Notes: generated by a model from the letters alone, not told the origin. Positions 22,761-35,528 are shown, counted from the first letter of the stretch. The stretch is 64,000 nucleotides of DNA from Rhexocercosporidium sp. MPI-PUGE-AT-0058 (GCA_020746875.1 JAGTJL010000003.1:2480001-2544000); one strand, 5' to 3'. Numbers and translations: made by a program.

Positions 22761-24291
22761 CACGTGCTGTGCTACCCCTGGAAGTAAACCTAAGTTGGCA
22801 CCATCCACTTTCAGAGATACATGTTTCTGTGCTTTACATATCCAACCGACAAGGTTGCTGTGTTGTCACCTGGGGAGCAGATAATTACATAGGAAGTGTT
22901 CGGAGCCGGAAGCAGTTGACTTCCGATCCTTCAAGGTGTCTGAATCTCTCCACCCCAGCCTGAACCTGATGTCACAGAGAAAGGGGGATTGAAGCCACCG
23001 TCGTCACAGATTTCGAGCATCTGACGCACAATATATTATCTTTCTTGGTCGAATTTATAAGCATGATATACGTTTGTCGTTTCTTCCCGTCTTCCTACTG
23101 AAATTTTCTGGGTACCAAGTCGGTAACGTCGTATAACCTTCAGACCATACTTGCTCTATTTTCAGTCTCAAATTTTATACTTATATCTGAAATTATGTGC
23201 CCTTTTACTGCTTTTATTGTGCCTTCTCTAGACTGTAACATCCTCCTTGATCCTTGCTCCTCGCCTGGCATGTTCTTTGGTATCTCGGATGTCGTTGCTA
23301 CCCTACGGCCCTCCATGCCTCTATTTTGCTGCTTTGGTAACCTAGAAGGCAAGTCTTATCCTTGAACCGACCGAGAAATCCTCGTGGCTAGGTGTCCAGA
23401 TGCTATAGTCTTGCATCACACTCCTCGGCTGCAGGTTTGTGCGCATGGAGCCCTTCTTCGATTCCAACCCGAGGAACTGGCTGTCGAGTTCTAGCTTTGA
23501 GCATGTCCAGTTTCGAGAAAGTTGAGCTCAATGATGCAATTCAACAACAGTCCGAGAGATTGAGACACTGTTGCAAAGCTCTCCGAATTGCTTGTGAGCT
23601 AAATTTTGTGCGCGCCTTCTTCGCTAGCCAGCTAGATGCTCAAGGCGGCACCATCAACATGTCATAGAGGCATGTCTAGCAGCTAGTCCATGGCAGTATT
23701 CTCCGGTTTGGAATAGAGATTCGAACCGGATTAGCATCTTGTACTAGTGTTTTGGAATGAGTCACTGAAAATTATCTAGAAACTACACCCTCTGAAAATT
23801 CGCGAGTTGCATCAACTCACAACCGAAATTGCCCATCGTAACAGTGCAGTGCGCCTTTATCCTTGTCAAACCTCAATAACTATAATTTCTTCAGTGACTG
23901 ACAGCTTGCTTTTCATCATGTCTCGACCAATGTGGTCAAAATCATTGATATTTCTTCTCCATTCTACAAAAGTTACTGCTCGCTTGCCCAAGTTTGGTTC
24001 ATGACATCTAACTGTTAGCCCAAAATTATGGCCGAAATGACCTCAACAGCATTATCTCTATGATGCCAGAGTGCCCACGGTGACTCAGAGACGATTATAG
24101 CGCACGTAAAATTTGTATAAAAAATATCCTCTCTCCATTCTCTCCTCCTCATTTTTTTCTTCAGGACAGTATTCATCTCTTGACTTAACTGATTTATCAG
24201 CTTTTGACAACCGATAATACTATTACCCGATATTCACCTCTTGTCCAACTGAGTAATCAGCTTGTTACAGTAGTGAGTATCATCTCTCAAA
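22761..24291. other. Gene-poor stretch between the transposon relic and the J-domain gene
   Basis: About 1.5 kb. The open stretch 23392-23667 (+, 91 aa, Ser/Cys-rich) has no recognised domain. The last 180 bp form the J-domain promoter, including a TATAAAAAAT run at 24116-24125. Confidence 0.4.
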
Positions 24292-25380
24292 ATGGCTTCA
24301 TATGAATCCCATTATGAGATCTTGGGGCTCGAGCAAGGTGCCTCTCTTAAAGAGATCACCATTGTCTATCGCAAGCTGTACGTACTCCCCCTATTTCCCA
24401 GTAGTTTCCTAGGAGCTTTCATTGATCGAGGATATGGGACTTTGTCCTCTGTTCCCTATCTTGATTTTTGCAACATTTGAGAAAAGTGCCTACTAACACC
24501 ATGTCCAGCGCCCTCAAGAGCCATCCGGACAAGAACAAGGAGGATGCCAATGCGACGGAAAAATTTCAAAAGGTAAGCACCCCTTCTCATGACCAGCGAT
24601 CCCAATTTGCTGTAATTTCTTCGGTGCGGAGGCGATCCTGTAGTGTTGGTGCTCGGAATAATTCGTAGTGTTGATTTAACTCTGTACATCGCGTAACCTT
24701 AAATTTTTTTGAAGCTTCGAAATCTTTTGTGGATGAAGCTAATTTAGGTGTTACCAAAGATTTCTAACGCACACGACATCCTCAAGGACGAGAAAGCACG
24801 TGCTCATTACGACCACAACCTCTCTCGCCACAAAGCTGCATGGGAAGCTAAGCAAGCAAATGAAGCTAAGCAGCAGCGCCGTCAGTCCGCCAACTCTCAC
24901 AAGATTGCCGCCCTCGAAAAGAAGAAAGCAATGATTGAGAGAGTCATCCAAGCACAACAGGAAGAAGTCCAGCGTCTCCGATCGAAGTGGGCTACCCTTC
25001 ACTCCGGTGAAATCCCACATGGATTTGAAGGTATGACTCCCCGAAAACAAACACCTAATATATGCCCAGCACATTTCCTTTTTCTCATCCTACTTTCCAT
25101 CATTATTCTAACAGATGATGTAGATTTTCAGAGCTACGGCGGAGACAACGAAGAAGTCTACATGGCCATTCGCGAGAAGTAAGTAATATCTATCGTGATC
25201 CCAACTCCCTTCATCAACAAACCCCGGCAGCAACGATTGGTGTCTCTACACATCCAGCTGAACCTTTGCTGACTTCCCCATTCAAGACTTTGTGAACTCT
25301 TGCTCGACCTACAACAGAAGATGCAAACGGCAAATAGCGTCTCTGCTGAGGTCAATGCAGCAATCAAGGAGTTTCAATAA
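24292..25380 (+). CDS. J-domain (DnaJ/Hsp40) co-chaperone
   Basis: Five exons, join(24292..24377, 24509..24572, 24748..25030, 25115..25178, 25287..25380), all phase-consistent, give 196 aa. The N-terminal J domain reads SHYEILGLEQGASLKEI, with helix II continued across the first intron and the HPD motif present (SHPDKNKEDANA). It then has ISNAHDILKDEKARAHYD. J domains stimulate Hsp70 ATPase through HPD. After it lies a charged coiled-coil-like segment (about residues 80-135, rich in K, E, Q and A). There is no G/F region or zinc-finger domain, so this is a type III J protein. The C-terminal helix ends KEFQ. It resembles small fungal J proteins with a coiled-coil tail; the Hsp70 partner and client are unknown. 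Confidence 0.88.
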
Positions 25381-28187
25381 GTAAGAATATCAGACTTGTG
25401 TGCGTTGAGGTATTAAGCTAATATTTGTTACCAGACAAAGTTCGAAGCACCCCACCCATCGAGTCAGATGGTCATGAAAATTATCAAAACAGTAAGTCGT
25501 CATCATCCCACAAATCAAATTTTCTTCTTGCTTTTCAAAAAATCTGATGTAGGATAGACACCCAGAAACCCCCGGTCACGTCAAAAAATGATTGCCGCAA
25601 ACTGCCGCATCATCAACAACCTCAGTCCTGCAATGCAAATACTCCACAACCCGTCCAATCGCCCTTTAAACATCGCGTGCGGATGAAGTGCATTCTAGGA
25701 GCATCACCATCAACGAGGTGACCACCCAGGTCGAAGAAAGGCAGCCACCAAAACCCCCACCGAGCGCCGTCGACAACCCGACAGGGTAGCAATAATACCT
25801 GCTAACCAGAAGAACTGTAGCTTCAAGTAAGTTTCCACCCATCAAGACAAAAAAGACTTCAGCTAACAGTTTCTGTGCTTACAACAAATGAGATCACCAA
25901 AAAAGCCGTCTTTGAGCTTTGCTCCATGAATCCTATGTCAAGAAAATCGACCGAGATGCGAATCTCACGATACCAAATTCTTGAAGACAAACTGAGAAGA
26001 ACAATGCTCTTACTCAGTCAGACAAAATATACCAACCGGTATCTGTCAGCAGACCAGAAAAAAAAGTACGATTGTCACCAATGTCACCACATCCGGTCAC
26101 AACCTTCAGTCGCCAGTCCACGGGATGCCGCCTTTGCTACTCCCTACGACTTCATTTGAGAATCGAGATCCGTCTCTTTCCCAAAGCAGATGTATAACGC
26201 TCGAGTCATCTGTCCCACAATGTTTTTGAGTATTCAACTCCACCACGTCCGGTGAACGTCGACAAGAATGCTACCGTCAGGTATCACTTTCGACAACAAA
26301 CATTCGAGAACGACATCCCAGTCTGTCACTCACCCCCGCCAACGAAGATTTCTTTCGAAAACCGTCAGCACAGCTCGATACTCAACAAGCTTCAGCTACA
26401 CCACGTCAAGTGAAAATCGACTGCGATCACATGTCTCGGCATCCTTACGAGGAATGTCAATCCCATGTCAGCATCTATTCGACGAGTATCAGCCGATGAA
26501 GATATCATCCAATAACCATCAGCACCAAAACAAGGATTCGCCCTTTCGTCAAACATCTGTAAGAGCGACTCAACTCTCCGAGCAACAACCCAACGCACCC
26601 TGCGTCACCAGAGCAATTTTCAGCAGAATCAGCGACCCTCGCGGCAACGATGCTTCACCCCATGTTGGAAATGCTCCTCGGAGAACCACCCCATCTTCTG
26701 AGCAAAACGCTCCTGCCTCCGGCACCAAAAAGACTTGAACGCATCACATCCAAGAACCTCATGTCTTAGAAGATACAACGACTTGAACCCATCCTCAGCG
26801 ATGATCTTGTCACCCTTCGTCTAAGGGGCCTCATGCAAACCCACCCACCATAACAGCACCAGCAATGGTCGCTGGCAGAGGCGCTCCGAAGCGAAAGTCC
26901 CATCCTCCGGCATTCTTCCGAGCCTCAGTGCTCAAAACGAACAAACTGATCATCATGTCCGATGTTCATGTCCGTTGAAGAATTCAAGCTCATTGCACAA
27001 TGTATATGTAGCAACCCAAAACAAACTCTCTGAGCAACCGCTCCGTCGCAAGGCGTCAGATAGAAGATGAATGACATGCAAACTGTCTTTTGATGGTCAT
27101 GTCTCTGAGCCAATTCATCACATACAATCAGTATGACTTCTATCTGGGGTAAGGATCTCTACTTCGGTATAGATCAAAGTCCTTCGGATGGGACGCCCGA
27201 TCTCAAACTTCCTGTCACACACAGTATATCTCTCCATCTTTCCTGCGGGATTGAAAAGGTTCGACACGAGCTGCTGTATACCCCCATTGCGCACCTTCGA
27301 ACTACAAAAAGGTCCGGATCAGACCAGGCTGCTAAACCATGAGCGTCATGATTCAAAAGTCGACAAAACATCACACTCTCGACGTCTTTCCTTCGGGATA
27401 GAATATCTGTTCAACGCGAGCTGCTGCATCTTCCTCTGGCGCACCCTTGAACGAAACAACTAGACCGAATTCAGCCAGGCTGCTATCACACCACAGAGCG
27501 CCGTGATTCCTTCCAACACTCCTCACTTCACTTCCCATAAGTTGAGGTTTGCCAATCCCGTCAACCTTTGGTCGTTCTGAAAACCCAACTGCACACCATC
27601 AACCGACACTCTCGAAAATGCCTGCGAATCCTTCGCGCCATCGAGCCAAAAAAAAAACCGCAAGGAAAACAATGGCAGCTCTTCAGCGCCTGACTTGCAA
27701 CCAAATCATCTTGGAGACGATGAAATAGACAAAAAAAAAAAAAAAAAAAAAACATAAAAGCAAAAGGCTTGGACGCTCAACACTTCTGGGTGTTTTCGTA
27801 AGGACCCTCTACTCTTTGATCATTCGAGAGAAGACATACTAACCTACCTCAATCAGTGGTACAAAACAAAATGAATGGCCATTGTCACTTCTTCAACAAA
27901 ACAAACAAAGGGACTACTTTCTGTGCGGACTGAAAATGTTCTGGTCCTGATGGGGGGGGGGGTAATTGGGAGAGGATAGGTGTGTCCGGTGGACATGTGT
28001 GAGGTAACCTTTTTCCCCGCTGGGGTTTTACCGGTGCCTTGAGGTTGGAGGATTTCCTTTGTTTCTGTCGGTTTCATGTATTTGCTCTGTCGCTCTTGGG
28101 GATTGGATGGAAAGGGGTGCGAAAAATCACCATGTGCCGTTCTGACCTCGTGATATGCCTCCATTCCCATCGTCTCCTCCTGGTGAT
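25381..28187. other. Unresolved low-complexity stretch, possibly a decayed or highly split gene
   Basis: About 2.8 kb, rich in CA and CC on the plus strand, with many short open stretches. The longest is 26268-26738 (+, 156 aa), rich in Ser, Pro, Gln, Arg and Thr and without a recognised domain. Splice-like signals exist (for example GTAAGTCG at about 25494 and TGATGTAG at 25547-25554), but I could not assemble a convincing model. It contains a diverged tandem duplication (27235-27510), an A22 run (27731-27752) and a G11 run (27952-27962). Confidence 0.35.
27235..27510 (+). repeat. Diverged tandem duplication, two units with a period of about 150 bp
   Basis: Unit 1 (about 27239-27356) and unit 2 (about 27390-27510) share, in order, CTTTCCT.CGGGAT.GAA, a GCGAGCTGCTG-like word, GCGCACC.T.GAAC and CAGGCTGCTA. 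The units end in similar GCG.C.TGATTC words. The divergence suggests an old local duplication. The function is unknown. Confidence 0.6.
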
Positions 28188-30022
28188 CTAAGATGCCCGT
28201 GGTACAAACCTAACCCACAGCTCTCCAACCTGCGCGACAGCATGATCCTTCAGTCCCTTCTTCCATTCCTCTTCATCATACTTCTCACCAAGAACAATAT
28301 CCCATCTCTCCACCACCGCCGCAAGGGCAGTCCTGAGCTCATTCAAAGCAAGCTGCCGTCCCACGCAACTGTGCACCCCGTAACCGAACGGGACGAAAGC
28401 TCTTCTATCCTTGACACCCTCGTCCCAATCACCCCACCTCTCGGGGATGTACTCGTCTGGCTTTTCGAAGTACCTTGGATCGGTCATAAGAGCGATTGGT
28501 GGTATGCTGATCTGCATATTACCAGGAATGAAAGTTCCAGCAACGTAGACGCCTGACGCAGGGGAAGCGGCATGCGGGCCCATGCTATGAGGATTACGAG
28601 AGCGGTTAGTACTTGATCTGTATCCATCCTTCGAGAACCACGAAAACCAGAGCTAGGTGGAACTTACGGGACCGGGTTGAAGAGACGAAGACTCTCATTC
28701 ACAACCGCGTTCAAATACGGTAGGTTTCTCGTCCCCTCAACCGTCAGCTCACCCGTTTCAGCACTTTCATCCACTTCTATCTGCAGCTTCTTCAAGATTT
28801 CCGGCTGCTTGGCTAACAAGTGAAAGGTCCGTGTCAGCGTAGTAGATGCGGTGTCTGACCCCGCTACAATGATCAAGTTCGCATTGGAGTTCAGCTGAGC
28901 TTGAGTGAACTTGATAGGTGTACTAGTTTTAGTATCCGTACCCAGAAGGTGCGAGAATATGTCGTTCCTGGTAGTGCCCAGACGTTGACGTGCTGAAAGA
29001 AGAGCTTCTCCTCGGAGACGGAAGGATTTCAAGTCTGCTGATTCGGGGAGGTAGATTAGGAGCTGGGAGAGGTTCCGAAGTACGGCGATGACCTGGAGGG
29101 GTTAGTATTGGCTGCAAATTCGAAGTGAGAGAGGATATACTCCAGCCGCAGACATGTACTTGTGGATGAAGTGCATGTAGGTGTTATCACCTGTGCCACT
29201 TTGCATTCTCGCGTCGTGGGCGAACGATAGATCGGCCATTCTGAGAACTGAAATTAGCTACATCTCACATGGCCAGGGGAGTATTACACGTCAAATGAGA
29301 AGTTATCCATAAGCTTGGAGCCGTCAATTTCTTTTCCATTTCCTCTGTTGATTGCATCGACCAAGTTGGCAACATGCTGTTCAACTCGTGGGTTGTAGTG
29401 TTGGAATTCGCTGCTCGCAAATGCTTGTTCCCTGTCGTGCTTGTAAGTATGATTATTTTTGGAAAGGCAGCAAGACAAACCAGATCCTCCTCCAGGGTGT
29501 ATGAAATTTGTAATTTCTCTGAGTGTTTAGATTGAATTCTCCGTTTATCGCGCCCACATCATAGAATGTTCCCCTGGGATATTTCCCACGATAGATCGCT
29601 TCCACTGCCTCGACATTCCTGATACTGAGCTCTCTTGGACCGATGCGTACGAAATCGCTCTTGTAGTTATTGTGCAGCTTTAATAAAGTAAACGACCCTC
29701 TCCCGGTTCGGAACTCGTTCGCCAGGTAGATGTTGGATAGAGCTGCAAGTTTAGGTCCCGGAAAGCGAGATAGAGGTGAGAAATACAGACGGCGGACCAG
29801 AGTCAATGAGACCACCGTGACAAGGAATACGCAGTTGAGAATCGCAAAATAAGTGAACGAATATGCTAGCTGCTTAGAAGTGCCAAGGATTAAACCGAAA
29901 AGAATGGTGTTTGCCGTGAAGTAAGCCCCTAAAACTTTGGTTGTTGAGACCTCGTGAATTGGCCAAAGCAGGGACTGGACAGCAACCCCGGCTACGGCGA
30001 CGTAAAGAGTTGCTCTATCCAT
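28188..30022 (-). CDS. Cytochrome P450 monooxygenase B with polytopic N-terminus
   Basis: Five exons, complement(28188..28584, 28668..29092, 29141..29240, 29288..29431, 29481..30022), keep one frame and give 535 aa. The first 95 residues hold three to four hydrophobic segments before the proline-rich hinge SRFPGPKLAA. That differs from the single anchor of most P450s. Catalytic landmarks are complete: I-helix VAGSDTAST, K-helix ESLRL (ExxR), PERW, and the haem loop FVPFGYGVHSCVGRQLA with the cysteine ligand. The joins restore family sequence (RRIW/EQAFASSEF and FDV/MADLSF). The architecture resembles fungal secondary-metabolism P450s. The substrate is unknown and no cluster partners are visible. 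Confidence 0.9.
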
Positions 30023-32085
30023 TTTCACACTCTTGCAACAGAATTATACTGACTGGATCTCTGGACTTTATGCACAGAAGTTCTGGGATTCCGGCCCGAT
30101 GAGATGCTTGAAATGTCGGTGACACCCCGGCCTGTACCAGGGCAAAGACGTACAAAGCTTTTTTTGCGACGCATGATTGGACTGAACTTGTGAAGCATGT
30201 AGTTTGGAGCGCCTCTTTCGAGAGATGTAAGCTGCCAAGCTGGATATTTGGGGTCCAGCTGAAGTAGACAGGAATAGATGCAATCTTCTGGGGATGTTCT
30301 CGATACGCTTGAAAGTATGAGAATCTGAATTCTTCTCTATTTTATCGAGTATGATGGGAAGTACACTCTTGATTGCCTGTCTTCATGAAGTGGAAATGGA
30401 GAAGAAATATTAAAATCACGTGATCGAGTTCATTAACAGAACTGCTCATACCTTTGCCCAGAGGTAAGTAGGGCCTGTTTCGACTTGAAAAAGGACTATT
30501 AAATGTGTCTAAAATTATCACATTGATGTCCTAATTAAGGTCGGTTACCTTGTGCCTTTGTACTCACAGTGCTACGGTATTACAGGGTAAATACGGACAG
30601 ATAGACAAATTCCTACATGTCGCTGTCGTCATCCATGGACCTGGAGAATTGAGGACCCTACAGTCTATCTTCCTGATCAAGGAACGAGATACTATTCAGA
30701 TAAAGAGGGTTGCACATTGCACATTTTCCAGAAAGAGGAAAGTCTAGACCCATTGATCATTGGCCAATTCGTCCTAAGTCCTGGGTTTCCTGTGTCCTTT
30801 TCGCGCCCGTGAACATGACTCGAAAGCTGTTTTCTTATTTCTAGCTTGGACTGAATCCTTTAAAAAACCGGTTTTGAGATGATAGGTTGTAAACACCTTG
30901 GTATGGGTTTTTCGCGCAGGGAAGAAGAGGGGAGACTAGGTTTGATTCTATGTCTATACCATGAGTCTACTGTCTGGGAGCTTCAAGTAAACAAAATGAA
31001 AGTACGATAGAAAAGAAAGGTCGTCAGACTCTCGTCATCGAGTGTGCTGTCTGGGGCTACCAAGTAAACAAAAACAGAAACAAAAACAAAAGGAAGGTGT
31101 TCCAACCCCACGTGCCTTATCCCATCTGAGGGGCTGCACCCTTTGGCTGAAATTAAGTTGTTTGGCTTGCGCTCTTTCCTACTAGGCCAGACCAACCTAG
31201 GAACTACATTTGGAAGTTCTATATTTCGTTACAAGAACTACATAGCAAAATAAGCGGATAATGATGCACATTCCCTGTTCCGTTCCAAATCACTGCTAGA
31301 TCTCTACCACAAAAAGGGAGAGGGGGCAGTTACTTTTAATTCGGTGGCCAGTCTATCTTGGCTGGTATTGGAAATGTCACCCACTAATAGAGTGAGAATT
31401 AATACTTGAAGCTATCCTTTGGTAGCAATTTCCTAAATCCTCCATCTCCTCGGCTTGGTAGCCATGAACTTCAGGCAGCCTCAAGTCTTTCCCTAGGCCT
31501 CAATTCGATGAATGCCCCGAATATGTATGTGCATGCTTCGCGTCTAATGGGTCGTCTCTGAGGTGTTGGAGCCTTGGAGTAAACAAGACCCTTAGCATCG
31601 TCGCTTAATCGTACGTAAAAAAGGTTCACAAACATGAGATGAGGTAGATGTTGAGCTGTGGAAGGCATTCTGGGTTTGTGGATTGATCCCCTTGAGATTC
31701 TTTTTCCATTCGTGTGCGAATTAGAATGTAACTGTGTGCCTCGACTTCGTACGCCTTTGTCTTTTCCTGCTCTTGTCGTAGATCTTGATGTAGTAACCAA
31801 GGTTTGTCTAACTCACGACCTGGGCGAGCTGGGATGTAACGCCGAAAATAACACACCCAGGACGAAAGAACGTATAAGATTCTACGAACTCTGGCTTCCT
31901 AAGAGTTTGGCACGACTTTGAGGAAAGAAAGGTGGTGTCTGGAAGGTGTGAGTGATGGCAAGGCGATGCCCTTCGCTTAGTCATCACTGGAGGCTTCTGG
32001 TGAACGTCCATCTCCCGTAGCTTGCATGCTTCAACACGTCACATACCTCCTACAGGAACAATTAAGCATCAGCAAGCAAGTGGCC
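30023..32085. other. Intergenic stretch upstream of P450 B and the F-box gene
   Basis: About 2.06 kb between two divergent genes. Open stretches at 31471-31800 (-) and 31658-31921 (+) overlap each other and show no domain. A short direct repeat (GTCTGGG..TACCAAGTAAACAAAA-like) occurs at about 30974 and 31050. No gene can be supported. Confidence 0.4.
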
Positions 32086-33036
32086 ATGGAGGCAATTGAA
32101 CAGTATTCTTCTAAGCAGACTCGAACTGCTGCCCAGCAAGTCCTTTCTACGCCTGAGCTCCTCGAAAACATACTCCGCCACCTTCCCTTCCATGACCTCC
32201 TCGTCCACGCCCAGCGCGTCAATCGAACATTCAACGATGTCATAAGCAGCTCTCTACCGATCCAAAAATCCCTGTTCTTTCTACCTGCCCCCGATCAAGT
32301 CGAACCTCAGCCTTGTCCATTTCTGCGGGCCTCGAGCAACACAAGATTTGTTGATAGAAGAGTACAAGACTGGGATCAAGTGCAAAGAGAATCAAGGAAG
32401 CAAGGCCATAAGAGGCCTCATCACCGTGGCGAATGGCTAGATGATTCAGGCATCATGCCTTACAGCCGAAATGCTGCATCGTCTGCGAGGAAAGAAGCCG
32501 TGGCAAGAGAGGATGCTAGTTGGCGGCGAATGCTAATAATTCAACCTCCGATCAAAGAAGTTCATGTCGATTCTGGGAAGGGTTGGATAGTGTCAGACGA
32601 CTGGTTGCGTATGGGCGATTTGCACAAGAATGTTGTCACTTGCAGGCACATTGCGGTCAATAAGGATGGAATAGGCAGTCTTCGTGTCCAGCATAACTCC
32701 TAGGGTTAACGGGCGATTTGATTACGTCGAATTATCCTGCCATGGGAACGAAGTTCGAATGCGTAGCAGGTAAGTCAAACCAGTTGGATCGATATTTGCC
32801 CATCTGGAGGGGCTCATGGCCAAGGAGAATATTCATCATTTCTTGATTCGAGGAATTGGCTTCTATACTGATGCTGTAGCCTGTGGTTGTCGTTTCGATG
32901 CAGCGGGTCCCTCACTCTTCTCAGCACAATCAGATCACTGCCTGCAGGAGGGTTAAGGACTGTCGTCGACCGTTGGAAGGTCATCAGCCGGCAGTACTTG
33001 GTCGATGTCCTTTTTGAGGTCCCGGTTGGGCAGTAA
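32086..33036 (+). CDS. F-box domain protein
   Basis: F-box proteins recruit substrates to SCF ubiquitin ligases through Skp1. After a short N-terminus (MEAIEQYSSKQ) the F-box is clear: STPELLENILRHLPFHDLLV, then QRVNRTFNDVI (residues about 20-58). The middle shows the common fungal F-box family words WRRMLIIQPPI and LRMGDLHKN. The frame closes at 32701, but the next frame (VNGRFDYVELSCHGNEVRMR) and a third exon after a GTAAGTC donor (32770) and GATGCAG acceptor (32903) continue the protein to the stop at 33034-33036. The preferred model, join(32086..32631, 32675..32769, 32904..33036), gives 257 aa. The first intron is uncertain (its donor could be 32632 or 32635). Confidence 0.72.
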
Positions 33037-34288
33037 GAATAGCATCGGGAACATGCTTTTTGCTTCATGCAACACGCCTAGCATCCGAGCGGGTCGAGTC
33101 TCGAGCCTTCGCCGTGAAATTTTGCAGCCCGAAGATATCAGTCGTTATAGATATGGCCCTCTAGATATTGAAGCGGCTGACATCGTCTCATCACTGCCCC
33201 TCTTCACTGCCCACACAGCCTGAGGAGGTCGAGACACGGAAATTACCCACCCATGTATCCTGTATCATAGTGGAGTACAATGGAAGTTTCGTCCTGACAT
33301 TATGTGTTGCTAAAATAGCCTAGAAGATCATAGAAACATTGTACATGCAGCAAAATTCATCGTCATTACCAACGATCATTTGCATTTCGGCCTCTACCAA
33401 TGAGCAGTCATTCGCCACGACAGATCCTCCATCCATCACAGGATCCGAACTCTCAACGCCAGCGAAGAGACTCATGCCAATGCAAGAACGTCGTTTTTAA
33501 AGTGGTTGTTCGCATTTGAACGTTTCACAAAGCCGAAGCCGAGTCACTTCGCTTTCATTTGGAATATTTTGGTTCATAGCTCAAGCTTCCTCGGAAGCCG
33601 TCTACGGAGTATAGACCACATCCCATGTTGATCCCCCGCCTTTCATGCAAATTTACCTCTTTCCATTTTGCTTTGTGGGATTTTTACTCGCTGGACTCAG
33701 GACTAATACCCGGAGGTGCATCCCAAACGTGTTTATTCTGCAACAACTCACAAGGGCTAAAATCTTATGCCTTGCCCTGGTCCTTGATGCAAATCTGCGA
33801 ATGCGTATCCGTTCTTTAGCCGTTGTCTCAGAAGCACGTCAAAGCTCATCTAAACAAATGTGTTTCAGGGCACTTTTAACCCAGTGGTTAGAGTTCGCTA
33901 CATGACTCTTCCGATTAATTCGAGGGTTGGCGAACACACGGACCTCTGCAGGGCTCAATCTTCAAACCGCTGCAGGCCATGGCATCAAACCCTAACCCAA
34001 CTCTATTTGCGTCATGCTTGTACACCCGTAGATCTCCCATCGTCGAAATCCAATAAGAACCTTATCCACGCATTCATCCCAGACTTCAGATAAAAAATAT
34101 CCCTGTACCAATGTCATCTGGGTTATGGTTCACTCGCAGCCCAGTGATGGCAAAAGCTCGGAAGTTTCGTTGTCACCACCACCGTCCGAACCTCCACAAC
34201 ATATATCAAATTCCCATTCTTCTTCTTCCCGAAAACTCCCAATGACTGTCTCTCTTCTGTCTGGCGAAGCCAAATTGCTAACGCCACG
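33037..34288. other. Intergenic stretch upstream of the receptor-like gene
   Basis: About 1.25 kb without a supported gene. It contains a tRNA-like fragment at about 33868-33935 (see findings). The open stretches at 33625-33905 overlap one another and look incidental. Confidence 0.4.
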
Positions 34289-35528
34289 ATGACGCTTGAC
34301 GAAGCCTCATCCACCCTATCTCCCCTTCCAGACGTCCTCTCCCATGGTCTGGTTGCGGTATCTACCTTTGGTCTCCTCTCATTCTTCTGCTCTACATCTC
34401 TCTTCCTCTACCTCACCTACCGCCTCATTTCATGGCATATTCGTGCAGAAATCAAGTCGCCACCAAATCAATTTCTCCTCCTAATCTACAACCTCCTACT
34501 AGCAGACATTCAACAGGCAATCGCCTTCCTCCTCAACATCAGCTCTCTCCGGGAAAATGGTATAATAGTGGGCACGCCAACATGCTGGGCCCAAGGCTGG
34601 TTTGTCTCGACAGGAGATCTAGCAAGCAGCGTCTTCATTTGCGCAATCGCATTCCATACTTTCGCTAGCGTCATCAAAGAATACAGATTGCCTGCCGGTG
34701 CTTTCTACTGCTGCATATGCGGAGCTTGGGTTTTTGTCTATGCACTGGGTGCCCTTGGACCACTAATGCACGGCGAAGATTTCTACGTGCGAGCCAGTGC
34801 TTGGGTATGTCTCCTCCCCAACGTACTCAACTCAATACTAACATCTACAGTGCTGGATTAACGAAGCCTACTCCATTGAGAGGCTCTGGCTCCACTACTT
34901 CTGGATTTTCCTCGCCATGTTCCTGACCATCGTAATCTACGTCGGCGTCTTCATCTTCCTCCACACAGCACCGCATTCCTACGCCTCACATAAACACCGC
35001 ACCGAGCTCGTTCACCACGGCGCCACCCCACTTATGATCCTCTACCCACTCATCTACACCGTCTGCACCGCTCCACTGGCTGCTGGTCGCATCTACGCCA
35101 TCGCTGGCCACCAAGTTCCACTTGGTTTCTTTGTCGTGGCGGGCACGATGATTGCGTGCAACGGCTGGCTTGACGTTCTTCTATACGCGAGCACAAGATC
35201 GGACATCGTCTTTAGCGAGGATCCACCTGGTGAGAATACTGGGCTTGAGACATTCGCCTTTCTAGGGAAAAGTGGACGGAATCTGGGGACCGTAACTACG
35301 ATCGAGGCGGGTTTGCACGAGAGGGGTAAGAGCCATGATGGCAGTTTTAGGAGTTGGTTTGGTGGTGGGGGGAGTAGGAATGGGAGTCGGGAGGTTTTGT
35401 ACGGGATGGGCGAGATTGGTGTTCAGGGCGAGGTTACGGTTACAGTTGATGACAGGCCAAGGGAGGGGGTAGGGAGGGATGGGAGGAAGGATAGGGAGGT
35501 GCAGAGTAAAGGGAGTGAAAGTAGTTAG
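34289..35528 (+). CDS. Seven-transmembrane receptor-like protein (fungal GPCR type)
   Basis: Two exons, join(34289..34804, 34851..35528), with a 46-bp intron (GTATGT...CTACAG) and a clean TGG|TGC junction give 397 aa. Seven hydrophobic segments are visible at about residues 22-48, 61-86, 105-128, 136-160, 180-205, 225-247 and 250-276. The first loop Asn-rich motif (PPNQFLLLIYNLLLAD) and the Cys pair in the extracellular loops resemble fungal cAMP-receptor-like or Git3-like GPCRs. The last 110 residues form a cytoplasmic tail rich in Gly, Arg and Ser, suited to G-protein or arrestin contacts. The GPCR class is tentative. The ligand is unknown. It sits at the plasma membrane by inference. Confidence 0.75.

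Noticed and set aside
33868..33935. Functional tRNA gene
   Set aside because: A-box-like and weak B-box-like words exist, but no acceptor stem pairs and the anticodon arm is not convincing. Kept only as a low-interest finding.
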